DNA of 64,000 bases. Source: Chitinophaga sp. Cy-1792. GTDB taxonomy: Bacteria > Bacteroidota > Bacteroidia > Chitinophagales > Chitinophagaceae. This document shows, in pieces, positions 43,501 through 52,426 of this stretch. Numbering within the stretch: position 1 is the stretch's first letter; every line of letters starts with the position of its first letter. A model generated the notes under the pieces. The model made no database searches. It was not told where the DNA came from and saw only the letters and a list, made by a program, of their open reading frames with translations. Location: NCBI RefSeq assembly GCF_011752935.1, contig NZ_VWWO01000002.1, forward strand, positions 1,550,001 to 1,614,000. The letters run 5' to 3'. The position numbers were made by a program, and so were the translations under genes.

Positions 43501-44600
43501 AAATATTTGATAAGTTTTTCCGGGCAGAAGGAGAAGGCCAGCAGCCAGGCTTTGGTATTGGGTTGTACCTGGTGAAGCAATTCACGGAAATGCACCATGG
43601 CAAAGTAGATGTGGAAAGCAGGCAAGGAGGAGGCACCGTTTTCAGGATCACTTTTCCGGGTACTATCGTGCAGAAAAATAGCGGTACTAACGGAAACGAC
43701 TATCCTGAAAAAAATAAGTACACACAAGAGATGACCGCCGAATTGGAAGAGAAGGAAGCAGGTACAGAGCAGGACCCCGGCGCTATCATCAGCCTTAAAC
43801 GTACTATGCTCATTGTAGATGACGACCCGCAGATACGGCAGTACATTTCCGGCATGTTTAAGGCGGCCTTTCATATAGTGGAGGCAGGAGACGGGAAAGA
43901 GGGATTGGAAAAGGTGACTGCATTGGTACCTGATATCGTAATCAGTGATATTAAGATGCAGTTGATGTCGGGTATAGAGTTATGTAAAGCGATCAAGAAA
44001 AGTCCGGCCCTGAACCATATCCCGGTGATATTGCTGACCGGCAGTGCTGCGGAAGACAGTAAGCTGGAAAGTGCGTCCATCGGCGGTGATCATTATATCA
44101 CCAAGCCATTTGAAAAGGACTACCTGATGGCCACCGTGCAAACCGTGCTGCAAACAATTGATAATCTTCGTAATTACTTCCTCAATGAAGTGACCCTCCG
44201 TAAAAATGAATTAAAGATCCCTGGCCAGTACCAGCAGTTTGTAGAAAGATGTATCGCCATTGTAGAGGAAAACCTGGATAATGATGCATTCAATATCAAG
44301 GTGCTGGCAAGGGAAATAGGTATGAGTCATTCTTCTGTTTATAAAAAGATAAGGGAAGTATCGGGTGAGTCGCTGCGGGGCTTTGTACGCTTTGTCAGGC
44401 TGCGAAAGGCGGCGGAGCTGATGATCAATACCAGTCTTAATGTAAATGAAATAGGATTCCAGGTAGGTATCAATGATGTGAAATATTTCCGGGAACAATT
44501 TAATAAGGTATTCGGGATGAACCCCTCCGAATATATCAGGAAATACCGGAAAGTATTTAGCCCAAAATTCAAACTGGAAAAACCCGGGAAAAAATCCTAA
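40503..44600 (+). CDS. Hybrid two-component system sensor/regulator (HTCS)
   Basis: A 1365-residue one-protein signalling system starting at ATG 40503 (MKKFLTYCLLLIAAFLPVAA). Order: signal peptide, periplasmic two-bladed-propeller sensor made of repeated Reg_prop motifs (about 30-690, many xWIGTxxGG blocks), a Y_Y_Y domain, one transmembrane helix (about 780-805), HisKA with VSHEFRTPLT (His843), HATPase_c, a response regulator (phospho-acceptor Asp1149 in ISDIKM), and a C-terminal AraC HTH. It senses an oligosaccharide from the PUL substrate and activates the PUL, beginning with susC 266 bp downstream. Direct repeats upstream of both genes fit its expected binding mode. Confidence 0.97.
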   Translation: MKKFLTYCLLLIAAFLPVAAASNTSHIITYLGMEKGLSNNAVRCIFQDHKGFMWFGTYDGLNRYDGNVFKVFRNNFNDSSSLVNNWVLTINEDVQHKLWVGTRQGLNVLDNVTGKFSSVYYQLQGSGKTARISAVVRDIKRDAGGNMLIATENLGLLICPAGSYTARQVPFSDGSRRINAYDVPGISIADNGDTWLLVQGRGLCMLDKNAGQVKLINSTVATADCIKADKDYLWIGTPNGLWKYNIAANLYQDSFTEENGKLAYNKVAGLYLDKSQQLWVATNGGGITVIRTTDGAVTAQIPCGTNNYSLTSSSAITIFEDLDGRKWIGTLRGGINIIDPKKDRFQSVLQDTHHPNGLVSNFIYAFCETPGGDIWIGTDGGGVSRWNRATSEFTNYVHQTGNATALSDNFVTNIRCDENQQIWISTFWGGINRYDSKTNAFRHYNLINPVCRTESKTVYLLYKDRNNGIWAGTFGKGAINSGALYRYDSRQDKFQLFDATLPDLFTMQEDRAGNIWAGNLRSLIKIDTQNKHHQVYTLGNPVRAIHEDAGGNFWVGTEGGGLLRFDPGTGKILRRYTTNEGLCNNAVLNILEDKEGNLWISTFYGLSRFNIQQQTFTNFYQGDGLTGDQFNYNAALALRSGELMFGGIRGMNIFHPADIVPSGQQPKLLFTDIRIDNQPMGQRPDYIKDRIGDEVHRLEVPYRNAIFSFDFTALDFSTANKISYAYYMQGWDKSWNQAGNNRIATYTHLSSGHYTFRVKSTNPEGQWIDNEISIEVIVLPPWYTSWWAFLVYLLLFLGVVYIYLVYTNRQRKLKYQVAFANMQTEKERELNEKKISFFTNVSHEFRTPLTLIINPIKDMMAKEEVVEHHRQELNLVYKNARRLLRLLDQLLLFRKADSDTDHFKPAPFNFTELCHDVFQSFEQLAQLSNITFNFSANTGELWVYGDREKLEVVLFNLVSNAMKYTPPGGKVMLKLQHREDTLTIFIEDSGCGIPAGTGHKIFDKFFRAEGEGQQPGFGIGLYLVKQFTEMHHGKVDVESRQGGGTVFRITFPGTIVQKNSGTNGNDYPEKNKYTQEMTAELEEKEAGTEQDPGAIISLKRTMLIVDDDPQIRQYISGMFKAAFHIVEAGDGKEGLEKVTALVPDIVISDIKMQLMSGIELCKAIKKSPALNHIPVILLTGSAAEDSKLESASIGGDHYITKPFEKDYLMATVQTVLQTIDNLRNYFLNEVTLRKNELKIPGQYQQFVERCIAIVEENLDNDAFNIKVLAREIGMSHSSVYKKIREVSGESLRGFVRFVRLRKAAELMINTSLNVNEIGFQVGINDVKYFREQFNKVFGMNPSEYIRKYRKVFSPKFKLEKPGKKS

Positions 44601-44603
44601 AAC

Positions 44604-44632
44604 ACCCCCCTTTTTATGCGATTACCCCCCTT
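44604..44632. promoter_or_regulatory. Direct repeat ACCCCCCTT upstream of PUL susC
   Basis: ACCCCCCTT occurs at 44604 and 44624, a 20-bp period identical to the pair before the HTCS gene, plus G-rich inverted copies at 44639-44644 and 44673-44677. Probable HTCS operator for the susC promoter. Confidence 0.6.
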
Positions 44633-44723
44633 ATATAAGGGGGGAAACCACGCTTTCTTTGCAGGTAAGCAAGGGGGAACTCCATGCTGCTACCAACTTT
44701 CCAACTAAATCATTCTACGTTAC

Positions 44724-44777
44724 ATGAAAAGCATGAATTGTCCCTGCATTACAACCAAAATGCGCTGCACCCGATGA
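44724..44777 (+). CDS. Possible 17-residue leader peptide upstream of PUL susC
   Basis: A short frame (MKSMNCPCITTKMRCTR) begins at 44724 and ends 89 nt before the susC start. It has no strong ribosome-binding site and is Cys-rich; it could be a chance frame or a translated leader. Confidence 0.2.
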   Translation: MKSMNCPCITTKMRCTR

Positions 44778-44866
44778 GGTGGCAGCAGAACAAACGGTGT
44801 TTCCCGACTGGTGGGATTACTGACAGCATATAATTATCCACGTTCAAATCCACTAAAAAAACGGAT

Positions 44867-47800
44867 ATGAAAAAATTCGTACCATCGAAATGCCCCCGAT
44901 TACTGGGCACGTTATTATTTATTCTATTCTCCAACTTTCTATCGGCACAAACTAAAACAATCTCCGGAAAGGTAGTCAGTGAGGCATCCGGCGAGCCATT
45001 GATCGGCGCCACTATTATTGTCAAAGGTACCAACCTGGGTACCACCGCAGATAAAGACGGGATGTTCTCCCTGACGGTACCTGTTGCTGCCACTGAGCTG
45101 ACTGTCAGTTACCTGAACTTTCAGAAGCAGACTTTGGCGATTGCTGCAAATTTCATTAGCGTGAAACTCAAGCCATTGGGCAATATGGATGAAGTAGTAG
45201 TGGTGGGCTATGCACAGCAGAAAAAAGCCACGCTCACCGGCGCCGTTGAACAGGTGACGGCGAAGACCTTTGAGAGTCGGGCTGTTACGAATGTTGCGCT
45301 GGCTTTACAAGGCCAGACGCCCGGCCTGGTGGTCACCAGGAGCTCGCCACGCCCCGGCAATGAAGGTATTGCGCTGCGTATACGCGGTGCCTCCTCCGTC
45401 AATGGCAGTGATCCGCTGATCGTAGTGGATGGGGTGCCGGTACTGAATTATTATTCCTTTCAAAACCTCAACAGCGACGATATAGAAAGTATCTCTGTGC
45501 TGAAAGACGCATCAGCAGCTATTTATGGTTCCCGTGCAGCCAATGGCGTTATACTGGTAACCACCAAACGTGGTAAAGGTAAACTGAAGGTAGACTATAA
45601 CGGCAACATGCGTTTTATTACCAATGGTATCACCGGCTACTCTCCGGATTTGAAGGAGTATGCCACCATGTGGATTGAGGCTAATAAAGAAGAGAAAACG
45701 CCTAACTGGTGGGTGTGGGGAGAAGATAACCTGAAGAAAATGCAACAGGGCGTAGAAGGCGCCTATCAGTTATATGGCATCGATTTCTATATCTATAGTG
45801 CCAACAGGATCAAGGAAATGTTTGCCCCGCGTTATTCCTATCAGCATAACCTGAGCATGTCCAACAGCACGGATAAATCTTCCTATCGCCTGTCTTTCGG
45901 ATATGCAGATAACCAGGGTAACCTCGCTACAGCCTATGATGGCCAGAAGCAGTACAATGCCCGCTTCAACTATGATTATAAGCTGACAGAAAACCTGAAG
46001 TTAGAAACGAATATCAGTCTGATAGACGCTAAAACCAGTGAGCCTTCTGTAGGCTTGGACAATACGTTGTATGCCTATGATATGCCTTTCTTCCCTGCGA
46101 AAAACCCCTACGGCAACTGGTTTGCCACCTTCAATGGCGTCGATGGCGGGGCCAACAGAAATGCCGCCGCCATGACAGCCGCCGGCGGAAGAAGTGATAA
46201 GAACTCCCTCACCGGCAGGGTGGACGTAAAAGCCACCTACCAGCTAACAAAAGACTTATCACTGGAAGGACTGACATCCCTCCAGAATGAAAGGTTCATC
46301 CAGGAAAGATATGTGCTGCCCGTGCAACTCTACAACTGGTACAACGAACCCAAAGGTATCGGCCTGAATACAAGCGGTACCAACAATATTTACTATACCT
46401 ACGCCTGGCAAGGATTGTATCAGTATTACTCAGGACTCCTGCGTTATAACAAAACCCTGCACCGCAATCATAATATAGCAGCCATGGTGGGTATCAACGC
46501 AGAGAAAAACAATACACAGTGGGTGTCTGCACAGCGTGTAGGCTTCTCCGATATGGGTGTTTATGATATAGGGCTGGCATCTACCACCACACAAACAAAT
46601 GCGGGTTCTAAAAGCCTTAACGGGCGCTATTCTTACCTGGGCAGGTTTAATTATAACTATGCAGAGAAATACCTGGTAGAACTGGTAGGAAGAAGGGACG
46701 GTAACTCCAGGTTTGCCACAGGATATAAGTTTAAAAACTTCGGAACAGCACAGGTGGGATGGGTATTTACCAACGAATCTTTCATGGAAAAATTCCACGA
46801 TATCCTGAGCTTCGGTAAGGTCAGGGCAACGTACGGAACCACTGGTAACGAGGCTTCCGGACTGGGTGCATTTGATTATTTGTCGACCATCAATATCGGG
46901 ACGGCGGTTTTAGGTTCGCCGGTATCGCAGCAACAGGCCACCAGCCTGAATAACAACGGACTTATCAGCTATAACCGTACCTGGGAAAAAGTAAAACAGC
47001 AGAATATCGGGGTCGACCTCAACTTCCTGGCTAACAGGTTAAGCTCCAATTTCGACTATTTCGTGAAAGAGAATATCGGTATGCTGGTAGATGTGACCTA
47101 TCCGTCCGTATTGGGCGGTACGGCGCCTAAAACCAACAGTGGCCGCTTCAGAACAAAAGGATGGGAGCTGATCCTGAGCTGGAAAGATGGTAAAAAAGAT
47201 TTTAACTATAACGTCAGTTTCAACATCAGTAATACAAATACACTGGTGTCTGGAGTCGAAGGGAAAAACAGCTATGGCGCCGGCCGCAACGATATCGTGA
47301 ATGGGTACCCTTACCAGTCCTGGTTTGTATTTAAAACAGATGGCTACTTCAAAGACCAGGCAGATGTAGATGCCTATTATGCTGCCTATGGTAAAAGCTC
47401 ACTGCTGGCCAATCTGCCGGCAAACAACCAGGCCGTGGCCTTACGCCCCGGCGATACAAAAAGGGTAGATGTTTCCGGTACAAAAAATATCACAGACATC
47501 GGCAATGAAAAAAGCTCACTGGTATACGCTGGTGATGGTACGCCACATTATACCTTCGGACTGAATATGGGTGCCTCCTATAAAGGCATTGATGTCTTTG
47601 CCACCTTCCAGGGACAGCTCAAACAAAACATTATGCGCAGCGGCTATATGGCCTATCCGTTTACCGCCCTGTGGACGAATCAGAACCCTACCTTCCTCGG
47701 TAAAACCTGGACAACAGAGCATACGGATGCCATTTATCCAAGACTCACTGTCAATCCGACCCGCGCCAACTGGAACTATGTCAATAATGATTTCATGCTG

Positions 47801-48031
47801 CAAAATAACCGCTACATACGCCTGAAATCACTGATAGTAGGCTATACGCTGCCACATACGCTTACAGACAAGGCAAAGCTCAACAAAGTACGTGTATACT
47901 TCTCCGGTAATGACCTCTGGGAATGGACATCCATCAAAGATGGCTTCGACCCTGAAATGGGGGAAGCGAGTATCAACAGCGGTTATCCATTTGGAAGGAC
48001 CTGGTCTTTCGGCCTGAACATAGGACTGTAG
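44867..48031 (+). CDS. SusC/RagA family TonB-linked outer membrane protein (PUL)
   Basis: A 1054-residue TonB-dependent transporter with signal peptide, CarboxypepD_reg domain (ISGKVVSEASGEPLIGATI), link motif DEVVVVGYAQQKKATLTGAV, plug (GSDPLIVVDGVPVL, ESISVLKDASAAIYGSRAAN) and barrel ending FGLNIGL. It imports the oligosaccharide product of surface depolymerisation. First gene of the susC-susD-lipoprotein-enzyme transcript (38-nt gap to susD). Confidence 0.97.
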   Translation: MKKFVPSKCPRLLGTLLFILFSNFLSAQTKTISGKVVSEASGEPLIGATIIVKGTNLGTTADKDGMFSLTVPVAATELTVSYLNFQKQTLAIAANFISVKLKPLGNMDEVVVVGYAQQKKATLTGAVEQVTAKTFESRAVTNVALALQGQTPGLVVTRSSPRPGNEGIALRIRGASSVNGSDPLIVVDGVPVLNYYSFQNLNSDDIESISVLKDASAAIYGSRAANGVILVTTKRGKGKLKVDYNGNMRFITNGITGYSPDLKEYATMWIEANKEEKTPNWWVWGEDNLKKMQQGVEGAYQLYGIDFYIYSANRIKEMFAPRYSYQHNLSMSNSTDKSSYRLSFGYADNQGNLATAYDGQKQYNARFNYDYKLTENLKLETNISLIDAKTSEPSVGLDNTLYAYDMPFFPAKNPYGNWFATFNGVDGGANRNAAAMTAAGGRSDKNSLTGRVDVKATYQLTKDLSLEGLTSLQNERFIQERYVLPVQLYNWYNEPKGIGLNTSGTNNIYYTYAWQGLYQYYSGLLRYNKTLHRNHNIAAMVGINAEKNNTQWVSAQRVGFSDMGVYDIGLASTTTQTNAGSKSLNGRYSYLGRFNYNYAEKYLVELVGRRDGNSRFATGYKFKNFGTAQVGWVFTNESFMEKFHDILSFGKVRATYGTTGNEASGLGAFDYLSTINIGTAVLGSPVSQQQATSLNNNGLISYNRTWEKVKQQNIGVDLNFLANRLSSNFDYFVKENIGMLVDVTYPSVLGGTAPKTNSGRFRTKGWELILSWKDGKKDFNYNVSFNISNTNTLVSGVEGKNSYGAGRNDIVNGYPYQSWFVFKTDGYFKDQADVDAYYAAYGKSSLLANLPANNQAVALRPGDTKRVDVSGTKNITDIGNEKSSLVYAGDGTPHYTFGLNMGASYKGIDVFATFQGQLKQNIMRSGYMAYPFTALWTNQNPTFLGKTWTTEHTDAIYPRLTVNPTRANWNYVNNDFMLQNNRYIRLKSLIVGYTLPHTLTDKAKLNKVRVYFSGNDLWEWTSIKDGFDPEMGEASINSGYPFGRTWSFGLNIGL

Positions 48032-48068
48032 CAATTTTCATTATTGGCAAGTGACAAAATAGTAATTC

Positions 48069-49841
48069 ATGAAAACGATCATAAAACATATCATCATAGG
48101 TGGAATGGTACTAAGTACTTTTTCCTGCCAGAAAAACTTTGTAGACCTCAAGCCGAATGCACAATTTACCGATGCGGTATACTTTAAAACCCCCAAGGAT
48201 TTTAAAGACTATGCCACCGGCTTTTACGGACAGCTGCCGGGATGGAGCTTCGGCTCCATGGACAATGGTTCTGATCTCTCCGCCAATGGAAACGGCACCG
48301 GCAATGACTTAGGCATGGGGACTATTGCAGTGGGTAGCACCAGCTGGAATTACAGTGGTATCCGCACCTGCAATACCCTGCTGGACAAAGCGGCGGCGTA
48401 TAAGGGTGCAGGTGATATCAGCCAGTATGTTTCCGAAGCATATTTCTTCAGGGCCTTCGCTTATTTCAATCTGCTGAAAACCTTTGGCGGAGTGCCTTTA
48501 GTTACAAAGGTGTTAGGTGTTGACTCTCCTGAGTTATTTGACAAACGTGCGAGCCGTTACCAGATAGTAGCCCAGATATTGTCCGACCTGGATCAGGCCA
48601 TCGCCGGCCTGCCTACAGAACAGAATATCGGTGCTGCGGATAAGGGAAGGGTAAGTAAATGGGCCGCTATGGCGGTAAAAGCACAGGTGGAATTGTATGA
48701 AGCTACCTGGGAGAAGTATGTGGGTCAGTCTGCCGACGGCGATGGAACGGCTGTGGGAGCGGGTACTGCGGGCTATGATGCTGCCAATGGAGCTAAATAC
48801 CTCAGCGATGCGGTGTCGTTATGCCAGCAGATCATGAATAATGGCGGTTATGCCATCTGGAATAAAAATGCAGATGCAAAGATGACGAATTCCAGCTCCT
48901 GGTACCTGTTCAACCTGGAAGATGAAGGCAGCAACCCCGGTGCATATAACAAACAAAGCAACAATGAATTTATACTGTATACCGTATACGACTATACGCT
49001 GCGGCAATCCGGGATCAATATCTCCTGGACATCCTGGCAGCTGTACCCTAGCCGCAAATTTGTAGACATGGCCGTATGTACCGATGGACTGCCGCCTGCA
49101 AAGTCGCCACTGTTCCAGGGCTACCATACCACCACTTCCGAATTCCAGAACAGGGATTTACGGCTGCTGACCTATTTATACGGCGCGCCTACAGCGCCGG
49201 CAGCAGTAACGCTTGATTACGGTAGTTTGGGCGCCAGCGGCTATGGCAACAGTAAATACGCGGTATATGGCTATGGTACCCGCCGTATAGACCGCACCGA
49301 ATCTGCCAACTGGCCGGTGATCCGACTGGCAGAAGTATACCTGACCTACGCAGAGGCATTGGTGGAACTGAATGGCGCTATCTCTGATGCGCAGCTGGAC
49401 GCCTCTGTTAATATTCTTCGCGATCGTGGCGGTGTGGCGCATTTGAGTAATAGCCTGGTAGCAGCGAACGGACTCGATATGAAAGAGGAAATCAGAAGAG
49501 AGCGGGCGGTAGAACTGTACCGTGAAGGCAAAAGATTTGATGACCTCAAACGCTGGGGAATACTGGAGGCTGCACTGAATCCATCCCGCCTGGGCAGAGT
49601 GGTAGGCGATGGCAGTTATGTAACACCGTTTAAAGATGCTAACGGAAACGCTACTACGTCGTATAAGCCTTCGTCCTATGTATTTGGGGAAGAGAGCGTT
49701 GCTACCCCTGCCGGTAACCTGAAATGTGTGGTGGTATCCAGCTCTCAGAATAATTCCGTGGCAAAGAAACATTACCTGTATCCGGTTCCTACCAGTCAGA
49801 TCATCCTCAATAAAAACCTGCTGCAGAATCCAGGCTATTAA
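48069..49841 (+). CDS. RagB/SusD family lipoprotein (PUL)
   Basis: A 590-residue SusD homolog with lipobox ending at Cys20 (STFSC) followed by KNFVDLKPNAQFT. Family blocks: SEAYFFRAFAYFNLLKTFGG, then VRLAEVYLTYAEALVELNGA-like (IRLAEVYLTYAEALVEL) and EEIRRERAVELYREGKRFDD. It forms the capture lid of the adjacent SusC and probably sets ligand specificity with it. Confidence 0.97.
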   Translation: MKTIIKHIIIGGMVLSTFSCQKNFVDLKPNAQFTDAVYFKTPKDFKDYATGFYGQLPGWSFGSMDNGSDLSANGNGTGNDLGMGTIAVGSTSWNYSGIRTCNTLLDKAAAYKGAGDISQYVSEAYFFRAFAYFNLLKTFGGVPLVTKVLGVDSPELFDKRASRYQIVAQILSDLDQAIAGLPTEQNIGAADKGRVSKWAAMAVKAQVELYEATWEKYVGQSADGDGTAVGAGTAGYDAANGAKYLSDAVSLCQQIMNNGGYAIWNKNADAKMTNSSSWYLFNLEDEGSNPGAYNKQSNNEFILYTVYDYTLRQSGINISWTSWQLYPSRKFVDMAVCTDGLPPAKSPLFQGYHTTTSEFQNRDLRLLTYLYGAPTAPAAVTLDYGSLGASGYGNSKYAVYGYGTRRIDRTESANWPVIRLAEVYLTYAEALVELNGAISDAQLDASVNILRDRGGVAHLSNSLVAANGLDMKEEIRRERAVELYREGKRFDDLKRWGILEAALNPSRLGRVVGDGSYVTPFKDANGNATTSYKPSSYVFGEESVATPAGNLKCVVVSSSQNNSVAKKHYLYPVPTSQIILNKNLLQNPGY

Positions 49842-49863
49842 AAAATCAATTAAGCAGATCATT

Positions 49864-50865
49864 ATGAAAAAAAATATAGTAGTAAAAATTATGCTTGCAG
49901 GATGGTTGAGTGTTTTTATCTCCTGTGAAAAAGATGCACAGTTCAGGCAATTCAGTTATCCTGCTCCTGTGGTGAGTGATTTTTCGCCTAAGCAGGGATA
50001 TGCGTTGAATGATGTAACCATTGCCGGTAGTGATTTTGGAGAGGTGACCGGCGCCGTTAAAGTCTATTTCGATGGCGTCCTGGCAGATACCGTTCGCAGC
50101 GTGACCAGCAACAAGATCGTTGTGCAGGCGCCGCAGAAGGGCGCTACAGGCAAGATAGCCGTAGTCATCTTTGGTAAAAGTGATTCTACCCAGCAGGTAT
50201 TTACCTATAAACCCTCCGCAAAGCTAACCGGCATGAGTACCACCAGTGCGCAGGTGGGCGATGACATCGTGCTCACCGGCCTGAACTTCGGTACAGATAA
50301 ATCACTGGTGCAGGTATATGTAGGTAATGTAGCAGCACAGGTGGTATCCGTGGCGGCAGATCAGGTTCATTTCACTGTTCCGCAGGCACCATCGGGAACG
50401 GTTACACTAAAAGTAGACGGACAGAATTTAACCGGCGCCTTCCTGTTGGTAGGTGTAGTAAAACTCTCCGGTACATTGATCGGTCATTCGGGATCCTGGT
50501 CTAACAATCCTGCTACGATGATCAGTGCAGCGGTAGATGGCAACATCGCCACCTATGTAGATGCTGCCACTGCAACGGGGTATGTAGGCTACGACATGGG
50601 CGCTGGCGCTTCCGTTATCCTGAAATCGGTGCGCTATGTGCCCAGAAGCGGCAACGCTGCGCGCATGGTGGGTGGTGAAATCCGCGGTGCCAACGATCCC
50701 TCACTTTCAGACTTCGTCACACTGTATACCATTACGACGGCACCGGCAACAGGTGTATATACAGAAGCGGCTATCAGCAGCACCGCACGCTACCGCTATG
50801 TATATTATTACTCCGCTGCCGGGTACTGTAATATCGCGGAGATCGAGTTCTACGGCTCACATTAA
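49864..50865 (+). CDS. IPT/TIG-domain surface lipoprotein with C-terminal discoidin-like domain
   Basis: A 333-residue lipoprotein from ATG 49864, lipobox Cys21 (FISC). Two tandem IPT/TIG immunoglobulin-like domains (about 35-115 and 118-190; FSPKQGYALNDVTIAGSDFG and MSTTSAQVGDDIVLTGLNFG) lead to a C-terminal galactose-binding-like domain (NPATMISAAVDGNIATYVDA, then CNIAEIEFYG), as in F5/8 type C carbohydrate-binding modules. It occupies the SusE/F position, 23 nt after susD, so it is probably a surface glycan-binding protein. Confidence 0.9.
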   Translation: MKKNIVVKIMLAGWLSVFISCEKDAQFRQFSYPAPVVSDFSPKQGYALNDVTIAGSDFGEVTGAVKVYFDGVLADTVRSVTSNKIVVQAPQKGATGKIAVVIFGKSDSTQQVFTYKPSAKLTGMSTTSAQVGDDIVLTGLNFGTDKSLVQVYVGNVAAQVVSVAADQVHFTVPQAPSGTVTLKVDGQNLTGAFLLVGVVKLSGTLIGHSGSWSNNPATMISAAVDGNIATYVDAATATGYVGYDMGAGASVILKSVRYVPRSGNAARMVGGEIRGANDPSLSDFVTLYTITTAPATGVYTEAAISSTARYRYVYYYSAAGYCNIAEIEFYGSH

Positions 50866-50932
50866 TAGATTACTGCCCAGGTTTCACCAACGGCCTTTAA
50901 GATATTTTACCAGCATTTTTCAAATTATTAAG

Positions 50933-52390
50933 ATGTATTACGATAGGATTTTGTTTAAACTCGTTTTTTTGATTGCCTGTTTGTCGCTAAGTAAACTTTG
51001 CATGGCCCTGCCTCCGCAACTGATCGTGTATCCGTTCCCGGGAGCAAAGGAAGGCAATGCAATTCACAACAGTGATTTTAAAGTACAGGTAAGAACGCCT
51101 GGTGGGGCCTGGCAGGATTTATATGAATATAATGTAAAGATAGATCAGGTACGTGGTACGGATCATCACGTAGAAAATGCGTCCATGGCTACTTTCGACT
51201 TCTCTGGTGAGGTAGAGGTGGCCGTCACCTCCAACAAACAACAGGTGAAAGAAGCGGTGGTAAGGCCGCTGGCTAACGGCATCGCCTGTACGATAAAAGG
51301 TAATACGGTATACTTCCGGCTGAAGCAGCCGATGAACCTTTCTGTTGAAATAAATGGCGATAAATACCATAATCTTCACCTGTTTGCCAATCCTGTTTTA
51401 TTATCTATCCCGGATTCAACAAAAAAAGAGGTGATCTATTTCGGCCCCGGCATTCATGAAATAGCAGGGGGCAGTTTAAATATTCCATCAGGGAAAACGG
51501 TGTTCCTGGCAGGTGGCGCCGTGCTGAAAGGCAGGCTGGTGGTAGATCATGCGAGAGATGTAACCATTACTGGCCGCGGTATCATTGATTTCTCCGTGAA
51601 AGAAGGTGTACGTGTTGCACATGCAAAGAATGTATTGGTGGAAGGAATCAGCCTGACCCAATGTCCGGTTGGCGGCTCCGACTCTGTAACAGTAAGAAAC
51701 GTGAAGAGTTTTAGCTATTATGGCTGGGGAGATGGGATGAATGTTTTTGCCAGTAATAATGTATTGTTCGAGCAGGTGTTCTGCAGAAATTCTGATGACT
51801 GTACTACCGTTTACGCCACCCGTAAAGGGTTTACCGGTGGCTGCAGGAATATTACCATGCGTAATTCAGTGCTGTGGGCAGATGTGGCGCACCCGATACA
51901 TATTGGCCTTCACGGCAATACCAATCATCCGGATACTATTCAAAACCTGCATTATACCAATATCGACATACTGGAGCACCAGGAAAAACAAATCGATTAC
52001 CAGGGCTGCCTGGCGATCAATGCCGGCGATAATAACCTGGTGAAAGACGTTTATTTTGAAGATATCCGCGTAGAGCATATCCGCTGCGGACAACTGATCC
52101 ACCTCCAGATTCCTTTTAACCAGAAATACTGCACAGCCCCGGGCAGAGGTATAGAAAATATCTTCTTTAAAAATATCGCCTATAATGGTAATGATGCGGA
52201 GCTGTCTGTTATCACCGGCTATAGTGAAGATCGTATGATTAAAAATATTGTATTTGAAAATCTGCGTATCAATGGTGTGGTGATGGCAGATAATATGGCC
52301 GGAAAGCCTGCATGGTACAAGACGGCAGATATGGCAAGAATATTTGTAGGAGAGTTTGTGCGTGGGCTTGTTTTCACAAAGAAAGAATAA
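50933..52390 (+). CDS. Right-handed beta-helix glycosidase, GH28/GH49-like
   Basis: A 485-residue secreted protein starting at ATG 50933 (MYYDRILFKLVFLIACLSLS). An N-terminal beta-sandwich (about 25-165) carries IYFGPGIHEIAGG and KTVFLAGGAVLKG, followed by a beta-helix with GRGIIDFSVKEG and the GH28-like cluster WGDGMN, NSDDCTTVY and HIGLHGN. The paired Asp residues in NSDDC fit the inverting GH28 site, but the family (GH28, GH49 or a relative) is not certain. It would cleave an alpha-linked uronate or glucan backbone or branch. Follows the TIG lipoprotein by 67 nt. Confidence 0.8.
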   Translation: MYYDRILFKLVFLIACLSLSKLCMALPPQLIVYPFPGAKEGNAIHNSDFKVQVRTPGGAWQDLYEYNVKIDQVRGTDHHVENASMATFDFSGEVEVAVTSNKQQVKEAVVRPLANGIACTIKGNTVYFRLKQPMNLSVEINGDKYHNLHLFANPVLLSIPDSTKKEVIYFGPGIHEIAGGSLNIPSGKTVFLAGGAVLKGRLVVDHARDVTITGRGIIDFSVKEGVRVAHAKNVLVEGISLTQCPVGGSDSVTVRNVKSFSYYGWGDGMNVFASNNVLFEQVFCRNSDDCTTVYATRKGFTGGCRNITMRNSVLWADVAHPIHIGLHGNTNHPDTIQNLHYTNIDILEHQEKQIDYQGCLAINAGDNNLVKDVYFEDIRVEHIRCGQLIHLQIPFNQKYCTAPGRGIENIFFKNIAYNGNDAELSVITGYSEDRMIKNIVFENLRINGVVMADNMAGKPAWYKTADMARIFVGEFVRGLVFTKKE

Positions 52391-52426
52391 ATAGACTTTC
52401 TATTACTCATACCTAAAAATTCCACG

